This document shows positions 1 through 4,180 of a stretch of 5,128 nt of DNA, piece after piece. The first letter of the stretch is position 1. The number at the start of each line of letters is the position of its first letter. The stretch covers positions 1 to 5,128 of the forward strand of contig JAJAYH010000244.1 of NCBI GenBank assembly GCA_026786325.1, read 5' to 3'. Below the pieces are notes generated by a model. That model had not been told where the DNA came from. It did no database searches and worked only from the letters and a program-made list of their open reading frames with translations. Position numbers and translations under genes: made by a program. Origin of the DNA: Alkalinema sp. CAN_BIN05 (GTDB lineage Bacteria; Cyanobacteriota; Cyanobacteriia; Leptolyngbyales; Leptolyngbyaceae).

Positions 1-401
1 CGTGCGATCGCGGTTACACCTGCACCCACTTGAGCCGGAGTATTGGGCATAGCTCGAATAACCGCATGACTTGGGAATGCAGCTTCTAATTGGGGCAGAG
101 AAATCCCAGCCAGTATGGAGACGATGACAGCAGATGAATTGAATGAACCTACAATCTGCTGGGTCACTTGGGAGAAAATTTGAGGCTTAATGGCAAGTAA
201 TAAAAGCTCTGAAGCTTCAGCAGCTTCGACATTGTTACCCGTCACTTGAACATTATAGCGATCGGCTAAAAAATTCTGTCGATCCACAACAGGATCGCTG
301 ACCACAATTTCATGGGCCTCAAAAAAATTCTCAAAAACAAGGCGAGAGAGGAGCGCTTCGCCCATCATCCCGCCACCTATCATTCCGAGTTTAGTAGTCA
401 A
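1..401 (-). CDS. proC: Pyrroline-5-carboxylate reductase, N-terminal part (cut by window edge)
   Basis: ProC reduces 1-pyrroline-5-carboxylate to proline with NAD(P)H, the last step of proline synthesis, in the cytosol. The visible 133 residues hold the Rossmann fold: the GxGxxG loop is at residues 9-14 (GGGMMG), a strand ending in LLLLAIKPQ lies near 66-74, SILAGISL near 95-102, and the family signature AMPNTP is at 117-122. The frame is open at base 1, so about half of a usual 270-residue protein is missing. I chose a TTG start at 401-399 because it gives the expected start just before KLGMIGGG and has AGGAA upstream; no ATG precedes the glycine loop in frame. It lies about 106 bp downstream of sepF on the same strand, an order often seen in cyanobacteria. 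Identity is secure; the exact start is less so. Confidence 0.95.
   Translation of the reverse strand, partial: MTTKLGMIGGGMMGEALLSRLVFENFFEAHEIVVSDPVVDRQNFLADRYNVQVTGNNVEAAEASELLLLAIKPQIFSQVTQQIVGSFNSSAVIVSILAGISLPQLEAAFPSHAVIRAMPNTPAQVGAGVTAIA
4..11. repeat. HIP1 octamer in proC
   Basis: GCGATCGC, the highly iterated palindrome of many cyanobacterial genomes. Read within proC it encodes Ala-Ile-Ala near the window edge. Confidence 0.85.
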
Positions 402-429
402 ATTTATTTTTCCTGAATGTACTAAAAGA

Positions 430-492
430 TAGCGGACTTAAATACAAATAATGTCGAGTAAACCTTGATTTACAACACTAATTAGACCGCTA
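430..492. repeat. Imperfect inverted repeat flanking the putative proC promoter
   Basis: TAGCGGACTTAA at 430-441 faces TTAGACCGCTA at 482-492. The outer six bases (TAGCGG/CCGCTA) pair perfectly and the inner bases pair with one mismatch and one gap. The arms enclose the candidate proC promoter, so this could be a two-site operator, or chance. Confidence 0.25.
448..475 (-). promoter_or_regulatory. Candidate sigma70-type promoter for proC
   Basis: In the sepF-proC gap the minus strand reads TTGTAA (475-470), a 16-base spacer, then CATTAT (453-448). Each hexamer matches four of six consensus positions. It lies about 45 bases before the TTG start of proC. The sequence only permits this reading; proC may equally be read through from sepF. 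Confidence 0.3.
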
Positions 493-507
493 CCCCCCAA
501 ATAGCAA

Positions 508-1089
508 TTACTGCGCCATACGCATTGGTTCAGCCGTCCAAGGTGAAGTTGTCGCCGTGGGACGGGTCGCACGAATCGGTTGAACTGTTTCATTAACAAC
601 ACCCGCTTGAGTACTAACTTGAACACAACTGGGTGTGAACAAAAAGATACTTTCACCAATACGTTCTTGATGACCATCAATCGCATAAGTACCACCGGCA
701 ACGAAGTCAACAGCACGTTGGGCTTGGTCGGGATCCATGATCGTCAAATTCAAGACAACAGACTTACGTTCGCGCAAAGCTTGGATGACTTGGGGCATTT
801 CTTCAAACGTACGAGGCTCAATTACAACCACTTCAGACAGTCCGTTAGACGTTCCAGGCATACCAATTACATTGCTCACAGCACTAACCGGGGAAACTTC
901 AGCACCAACGAAGGAAGTACGATCGCGCAGACGACGACGGGAGCGACTGTCATCTTCCTGAGCGACAGGAGCAGGTTCATCACGGTACAAATCTTGGTAA
1001 TCTTGGCCATCCATGTCGTCATACTCGTATTCATAGTCCACAGGCTCATTGAACCCGACGAAATCCCGAATCTTATTGAAAATACCCAT
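508..1089 (-). CDS. sepF: Cell division protein SepF (Ylmf/Cdv2)
   Basis: SepF anchors FtsZ filaments to the membrane at the division site and helps build the septum. The 193-residue product has the family layout. Residues 1-14 (MGIFNKIRDFVGFN) form an amphipathic membrane-targeting helix. Residues 15-60 are a low-complexity linker, first acidic and tyrosine-rich (YEYEYDD), then arginine-rich. The globular SepF domain runs from about 85 to 160, with EVVVIEPRTFEE, SVVLNLTIMD, the dimer-interface segment DFVAGGTYAIDG (128-139) and RIGESIFLFTPS. A Thr/Pro/Arg tail of about 30 residues follows. I chose ATG at 1089 because GGAGAG sits 8 bases upstream; the in-frame GTG at 1098 would leave no room after that ribosome site. 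A 526-bp non-coding region precedes it, so sepF probably has its own promoter. Family assignment is firm. Confidence 0.95.
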   Translation of the reverse strand: MGIFNKIRDFVGFNEPVDYEYEYDDMDGQDYQDLYRDEPAPVAQEDDSRSRRRLRDRTSFVGAEVSPVSAVSNVIGMPGTSNGLSEVVVIEPRTFEEMPQVIQALRERKSVVLNLTIMDPDQAQRAVDFVAGGTYAIDGHQERIGESIFLFTPSCVQVSTQAGVVNETVQPIRATRPTATTSPWTAEPMRMAQ

Positions 1090-1305
1090 GAGCAACACTC
1101 TCCATTAATAATCGAACGTATTTAAGAAACAAAATAGCAGTGAAACAAATTACTAGGTTGAACCGCTGATGGAACGTGAATAAGCTAATAATCTGACTGA
1201 ATCAATGGGACATGCTTTAAGAGAGATTAAGTAGCTTGCCAACAGTTGTGTCTGTCAAGATTAAAACAATACTGCAAAACAATGTAATAGATCTACGGAT
1301 CTTGA

Positions 1306-1326
1306 CTGATGTAACAAATACATCAG
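1306..1326. repeat. Perfect 8-bp inverted repeat, 5-base loop
   Basis: CTGATGTA at 1306-1313 and TACATCAG at 1319-1326 pair perfectly around the loop ACAAA. It could be an operator or an RNA hairpin in a sepF leader. No T-run follows on either strand, so it is not an intrinsic terminator. Its left base overlaps the end of ATCTTGAC (1299-1306), which is itself the reverse complement of GTCAAGAT at 1254-1261. Confidence 0.5.
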
Positions 1327-1392
1327 GTTTAACCCATTTATCAATTATTCTGTCCAATACAATCAGATTAACAAGCCCGTTCAGCCTAGGCA

Positions 1393-1416
1393 TTAATCAT
1401 TCAATCAAATGATTAA
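1393..1416. repeat. Perfect 9-bp inverted repeat, 6-base loop, with a third copy nearby
   Basis: TTAATCATT at 1393-1401 and AATGATTAA at 1408-1416 are perfect reverse complements separated by CAATCA. A further direct copy of TTAATCATT lies at 1470-1478, where ATTAATCATT is followed by GATCAACC. The arms are too AT-rich for a stable RNA stem, so a DNA-binding dyad is the more natural reading. Confidence 0.5.
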
Positions 1417-1615
1417 CCAATAAGTTCTATTCTCATTAGAAACAGATTGTGAAGCCGGGGATATACGGATTAATCATTGATCAACCAAGTTAATTAAAAA
1501 GCATTTAATTGACGCTCAGTAATCTGCTTAATCTGTGGTAGACATAATCTAGCACAAGTGCTTGGAATGATCCACTAGATCTAGCGTTATTTTTTATTTT
1601 TTCGAGCGATCGGCA

Positions 1616-2308
1616 CTAGATATAGCTTCTCTGACCGAAGAGGATGCTGCCAGGGCGAATAATTGTAGCACCTGCCTGAAGTGCGAGTTGATAATCGTTG
1701 GACATGCCCATAGAAAGCTGGAGCATTGGGAGGCTAGGGATAGACTGTTGGCGGATTTCGGCGGCGAGACGGGCTGCATCAGCAAAGCAAGCTTGCAGTT
1801 CATTACCGCTGAGTTGGACTGGGGGAATGAGCATTAAGCCTTGGACTTGAAGGGCGCTGAGGGCGGTTAGTTGGGGGATCGATCGGAGCAAGTCCTCAGG
1901 TAACCATCCAGATTTGGTGTCGTCGGGTCGAAGCTTGACTTGCAGACAGCCTTGGATGATTTTGCCTTGGTCTTGAGCAATCCGATCGATTCGTTGCGCT
2001 AGAGCTAAGCTGTCAATGGATTGGATCCAGTCGAAATGTTGAACAGCTTTGAGGACTTTATTACTTTGTAAGTGCCCAATAAAATGCCATGTCAATCCGC
2101 TGAGATCTTTCAGTGCCTCCTGTTTTTCGATGGTTTCTTGGATTCGGTTTTCCCCAAAGTCCCGAAGTCCAGCCGCATATGCCGATCGCATTGCAAGGAC
2201 AGAAACCTGTTTCGTCACCGCCACGATGCGCACGGCCTCAGGAATTTGATCGCAAAAATGACGAATATGTGACACTTGCTCAAGTGTCACGGGATCTGAT
2301 TGTGTCAT
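1616..2308 (-). CDS. pipY: PLP homeostasis protein PipY (YggS/PROSC/PLPBP family)
   Basis: This family binds pyridoxal 5'-phosphate without a known enzyme activity and buffers PLP and amino/keto-acid levels in the cytosol. The 230 residues match the usual family length and the fold-type III TIM barrel. Visible marks are VAVTKQVS with the PLP lysine K33, the segment DFGENRIQE (50-58), HFIGHLQSNK (75-84), LMLIPP (158-163), LSMGMSNDY (198-206) and the phosphate-binding end IRPGSILFG (217-225). ATG at 2308 directly follows the TAA of the upstream hydrolase, with AGAGGA a few bases before it, so translation is probably coupled. In cyanobacteria such as Synechococcus elongatus this gene follows pipX; here the preceding gene is an epoxide hydrolase. 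A perfect palindrome lies in codons 7-13. Family assignment is firm; the cyanobacterial symbol follows from context. Confidence 0.94.
   Translation of the reverse strand: MTQSDPVTLEQVSHIRHFCDQIPEAVRIVAVTKQVSVLAMRSAYAAGLRDFGENRIQETIEKQEALKDLSGLTWHFIGHLQSNKVLKAVQHFDWIQSIDSLALAQRIDRIAQDQGKIIQGCLQVKLRPDDTKSGWLPEDLLRSIPQLTALSALQVQGLMLIPPVQLSGNELQACFADAARLAAEIRQQSIPSLPMLQLSMGMSNDYQLALQAGATIIRPGSILFGQRSYI
2269..2290. repeat. Perfect 10+10 bp palindrome inside the 5' end of pipY
   Basis: GTGACACTTG (2269-2278) and CAAGTGTCAC (2281-2290) are exact reverse complements around two bases, 18 bases downstream of the last base of the pipY ATG... measured from 2308, the dyad begins at codon 7. In the pipY mRNA it can form a 9-bp stem with a tetraloop GAGC. 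It lies just past the hydrolase stop and the pipY start. It could be an operator, a translation-damping hairpin or an attenuator; only a scattered U-rich stretch follows. Confidence 0.6.
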
Positions 2309-3196
2309 TTAATTTTCCTCTTCTGACATTCCAAAAAATGCGAGTAACTCACGATTAACGGTTTGGGGACTTTCTTGTTGGATCCAGTGACCACAGTTGG
2401 GTAAAAATTTAAGCTCAAACGAGGCTGATACCGCATGGCGAAGATCCTCGGCAATCCGCGCACTCAACACAGCATCCTCTTCGCCCCACAACACTAATGT
2501 TGGAGCCGTAATTAATTGAGGCGATCCAGACGACATCGTAGACCAGGTATCACTAATCCAAATTAAGGGCGAAAAAAGCTGACGATAATAATTTAGGGCG
2601 CTGGCGATCGCACCGGGCTGCCGTAAAGCGGCTTCGTACATTGCAGAGGTTTCACGAGTAAAAAAGCCTTTTCGGACGGCCAATCCTCGGAACACGGTCT
2701 GGACAAAGTTCTTTAAGTTTTGCTGAATTAGCCACTCGGGCAATCCAGGAACCTGAAATGCAAAGATATACCAACTCCGACGCAACTGATTTAAGTCTTG
2801 AATCAAGTTGGCTGCGAAGCGTGACGGATGAGGAGCGCTCAGAATAGCTAATCTATTCAACATATGAGGAAATTTTTGAGCAAACCGCCAAGCGATCGCT
2901 CCACCGAAATCATGTCCGACGATGTGGGCGCGCTCGTAGCCGAGGTTTTCAATCAAACCCTTAATATCGGAGGCTAACGTCGTTAGATCATAACCCGTGG
3001 AAGGCTTATCAGACTGATTGTAACCACGCAAATCAGGAACGACCACTTTGAAATGGCGTGCTAAGACTGGGATTTGATAGCGCCAAGAATACCAAAACTC
3101 TGGAAATCCATGAAGCAAGATTACTAGGTCACCTTCGCCTTCAGTCACATAGTGCAGACGAATGCGGTTAGCTTGGATGAAATGATGTTGTAGCAC
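2309..3196 (-). CDS. Alpha/beta-hydrolase, epoxide-hydrolase type
   Basis: Probably a soluble epoxide hydrolase, opening epoxides to diols through an aspartyl ester. The 295 residues hold the whole fold. The oxyanion segment is HGFPEFWYSWR (29-39), followed by PDLRGYNQSDKP (54-65). The nucleophile elbow GHDFGG (94-99) puts Asp96 as nucleophile, which separates this from serine esterases. The cap domain carries SWYIFAFQVPGLPE (141-154) and ALNYYRQLF (200-208), supplying tyrosines typical of epoxide hydrolases. The acid is likely Asp241 in WGEEDAVL, and the base His270 in NCGHWIQQ. The arginines of fluoroacetate dehalogenases after the elbow are absent. GTG at 3196 is the start, 4 bases after the preceding stop; ribosome site weak (CGGA). 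Its stop abuts pipY. The substrate is unknown; a haloalkane dehalogenase-like activity cannot be excluded. Confidence 0.88.
   Translation of the reverse strand: MLQHHFIQANRIRLHYVTEGEGDLVILLHGFPEFWYSWRYQIPVLARHFKVVVPDLRGYNQSDKPSTGYDLTTLASDIKGLIENLGYERAHIVGHDFGGAIAWRFAQKFPHMLNRLAILSAPHPSRFAANLIQDLNQLRRSWYIFAFQVPGLPEWLIQQNLKNFVQTVFRGLAVRKGFFTRETSAMYEAALRQPGAIASALNYYRQLFSPLIWISDTWSTMSSGSPQLITAPTLVLWGEEDAVLSARIAEDLRHAVSASFELKFLPNCGHWIQQESPQTVNRELLAFFGMSEEEN
2604..2611. repeat. HIP1 octamer in the hydrolase cap region
   Basis: GCGATCGC encoding Ala-Ile-Ala within GAIASA (residues 195-200) of the hydrolase. Confidence 0.85.
2892..2899. repeat. HIP1 octamer next to the hydrolase nucleophile
   Basis: GCGATCGC encoding Ala-Ile-Ala directly after the GHDFGG elbow. 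Confidence 0.85.
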
Positions 3197-3200
3197 GCGA

Positions 3201-3545
3201 TCATCCGACTAGCTCAGCTTCTAAGTCCATGAGAGGCGATCGCGTAACAGCATGGATGGGAGTTGATTTTTCCATCAACATGTCTTGCGCTTGGCTCGGG
3301 AATTTAGAAATATTTTCTAGTTCTTGAAGCTGGCTAATGGCTTCGGCTCCCTCTAGCTTCATGAGTTCGCGATCGTCTCGCATCTCAGTCCAAGTGATGC
3401 CGTAGTCTGAGACCAAAAACCGAATCAAATGACTATCGGCCAAGCTAACCATGAATGACGCGCTGTTCATTTCGCCTCCACAAGTGTAGCAAGAAGCGAT
3501 GTAGCCTTGATTTTCAAGGACGATGGCCAATGCTTGAAGGTTCAT
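3201..3545 (-). CDS. Small hypothetical protein with a CxxC pair
   Basis: I do not recognise a named family. From the chosen ATG the product has 114 residues and looks soluble, with no signal peptide or membrane segment. Residues 1-12 look helical, then comes SCYTCGGEMNSASF (18-31) with the pair Cys19/Cys22, beta-like segments FMVSLADSHLIRFLVSDYG, ITWTEMRDDRELMKLEG, and a helix AEAISQLQELENI, followed by a probably loose tail. I chose ATG at 3545 because AAGGA lies 7 bases upstream; an in-frame GTG at 3596 with GGAG 8 bases upstream would add 17 residues and is a real rival. It ends 4 bases before the hydrolase start and so probably heads the hydrolase-pipY operon. The CxxC pair could bind a metal or act in redox chemistry, but this is speculation. 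Confidence 0.75.
   Translation of the reverse strand: MNLQALAIVLENQGYIASCYTCGGEMNSASFMVSLADSHLIRFLVSDYGITWTEMRDDRELMKLEGAEAISQLQELENISKFPSQAQDMLMEKSTPIHAVTRSPLMDLEAELVG
3236..3243. repeat. HIP1 octamer near the 3' end of the small hypothetical gene
   Basis: GCGATCGC read in a different frame from the other three copies (Thr-Arg-Ser-Pro), so the DNA word rather than the peptide appears to be what recurs. Confidence 0.85.
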
Positions 3546-3633
3546 GACTAAGTCCTTCACAAATTGGCTGTGGTGTTGAGCAAGTCTTGTGAACACAATA
3601 AAATCTCCGTTCGTCTATCAAAACTCTAAAAGA

Positions 3634-3661
3634 ATTATTTAAGTTTCTTAATATACCTCAA
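3634..3661 (-). promoter_or_regulatory. Candidate promoter of the hypothetical-hydrolase-pipY operon
   Basis: The minus strand shows TTGAGG (3661-3656), a 16-base spacer and AATAAT (3639-3634), matching four and five of six consensus bases. Initiation would fall near 3627, upstream of both possible starts of the hypothetical gene. The rest of the 219-bp gap (3597-3815) is AT-rich with no gene; this is the best promoter I find there. Confidence 0.35.
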
Positions 3662-3778
3662 AAATATGGGTCACATAACTTCATTTTCAAAAAATATTAA
3701 ATTCTCGTCACGCTACTTTGTCTATATCTCTCCATAATAGTTGCGTCCGGAAGATTCATGAGTATCAACAATGACAAA

Positions 3779-3815
3779 GGCTACCCTCAAGTCAGCTAAT
3801 GTCTCAGCTAGGGTT
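3779..3815 (-). terminator. Weak hairpin after the small membrane protein gene
   Basis: Just past the TGA at 3818-3816 the transcript can pair CCCTAGCT with AGCT and AGGG in two short steps separated by a bulge. It is followed by TAGCCTTTGTCATTGTT, not a clean U-run. It may help end transcription, but evidence is slight. Confidence 0.2.
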
Positions 3816-4058
3816 TCAGTCCGAGAGAACCCACCAGCCAAAAGCTGGACCCAGAAAGCGCACCGTCACCCAGAACGCAACCAGTATCCCAATACTAACC
3901 CAAGCTCCAGTGGTGGTGATGGAGACAAATTGGTTGGCTTGCTGGCGGGTAATGGTCGTCCAGGGAAGAATTTTTTCTTCAAGACGGGCTTGTTCAGCAC
4001 GTTCAGCCTTTAGGCGCTGAGGAGATTTTTTTTGATTCGGGCGATCGGAATTTGCCAT
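3816..4058 (-). CDS. Small single-pass membrane protein, unknown function
   Basis: I do not recognise a named family. The 80-residue product begins with a hydrophilic, strongly charged part (residues 1-30, including KKSPQRLKAERAEQARLEEK, probably helical). A linker LPWTTITRQQANQF follows, then one hydrophobic segment of about 20-25 residues (roughly 52-77, GAWVSIGILVAFWVTV onward) rich in aromatic residues, and the chain ends in VLSD. The positive N-terminus suggests it stays in the cytosol with the C-terminus across the membrane. Thylakoid or plasma membrane cannot be told apart here. ATG at 4058 has only a weak ribosome site (GAAG directly before it). A candidate promoter and a tandem repeat lie just upstream, suggesting separate regulation. 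The aminoacid pattern looks like a real gene; the overlapping plus-strand frames look like shadows. Confidence 0.78.
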   Translation of the reverse strand: MANSDRPNQKKSPQRLKAERAEQARLEEKILPWTTITRQQANQFVSITTTGAWVSIGILVAFWVTVRFLGPAFGWWVLSD

Positions 4059-4066
4059 CTTCAGAC

Positions 4067-4094
4067 TCTGGGTGAGTTTATCTGGGTAAGTTCA
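4067..4094. repeat. Adjacent tandem repeat of a 14-bp unit in a gene leader
   Basis: TCTGGGTGAGTTTA (4067-4080) is followed immediately by TCTGGGTAAGTTCA (4081-4094), two mismatches in 14. On the transcribed strand both copies carry ACYYACCCAGA-like cores, ending 8 bases before the ATG of the small membrane protein. A third ACTTACC lies at 4139-4133, overlapping the candidate -35 box. Possible operator or a slippage product. Confidence 0.5.
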
Positions 4095-4113
4095 ATAGGA
4101 GCGGTCTGACTAG

Positions 4114-4142
4114 CTTATCCCTGATGTGAGCAGGTAAGTCAA
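4114..4142 (-). promoter_or_regulatory. Candidate sigma70-type promoter for the small membrane protein gene
   Basis: TTGACT (4142-4137), a 17-base spacer and GATAAG (4119-4114) match five and four of six consensus bases with ideal spacing. Initiation near 4107 would give a leader of about 50 bases that includes the 14-bp tandem repeat. This is the best-formed promoter in the window. Confidence 0.42.
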
Positions 4143-4180
4143 ATACACTAGCCTAATCATAGCGGGATTGAGATGACATG

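Larger units (their letters stand above)
1090..1615. promoter_or_regulatory. Long AT-rich upstream region of sepF, no gene seen
   Basis: No plausible reading frame or tRNA is seen in these 526 bp between pipY and sepF. They are AT-rich and dense in the hexamer GATTAA/TTAATC, and they contain two perfect short inverted repeats, given as separate entries. On the minus strand a perfect -35 hexamer TTGACA (1258-1253) is followed after 19 bases by TACTTA (1233-1228), a poorly spaced promoter candidate about 140 bases before sepF. The proximal part holds the sepF ribosome site GGAGAG. No intrinsic terminator follows pipY: the bases after its stop are A-rich on the transcribed strand. The role as a regulatory region is inferred from position. 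Confidence 0.5.

Noticed and set aside
438..716. 92-residue minus-strand frame overlapping the end of sepF
   Set aside because: It uses another frame over conserved SepF codons and has no ribosome site or family features.
580..1125. 181-residue plus-strand frame opposite sepF
   Set aside because: It is fully antisense to a clear SepF and has no recognisable domain; it arises from the codon pattern of sepF.
1284..1296. GTA-N7-TAC, resembling an NtcA site upstream of sepF
   Set aside because: NtcA sites need GTA-N8-TAC; the spacing is one base short and the core is simply the palindrome TAGATCTA.
1575..1603. Palindrome CTAGATCTAG followed by T-runs on the plus strand, terminator-like
   Set aside because: The dyad leaves too few paired bases for a stem with a loop, and no plus-strand gene ends there.
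3665..3677. TGTGA half-site (minus strand) suggesting a CRP-type site
   Set aside because: The second half TCACA is missing at the required spacing.
3771..4020. Two plus-strand frames opposite the small membrane protein
   Set aside because: Low-complexity products without a promoter; the minus-strand frame gives a charged helix plus membrane segment typical of a real protein.
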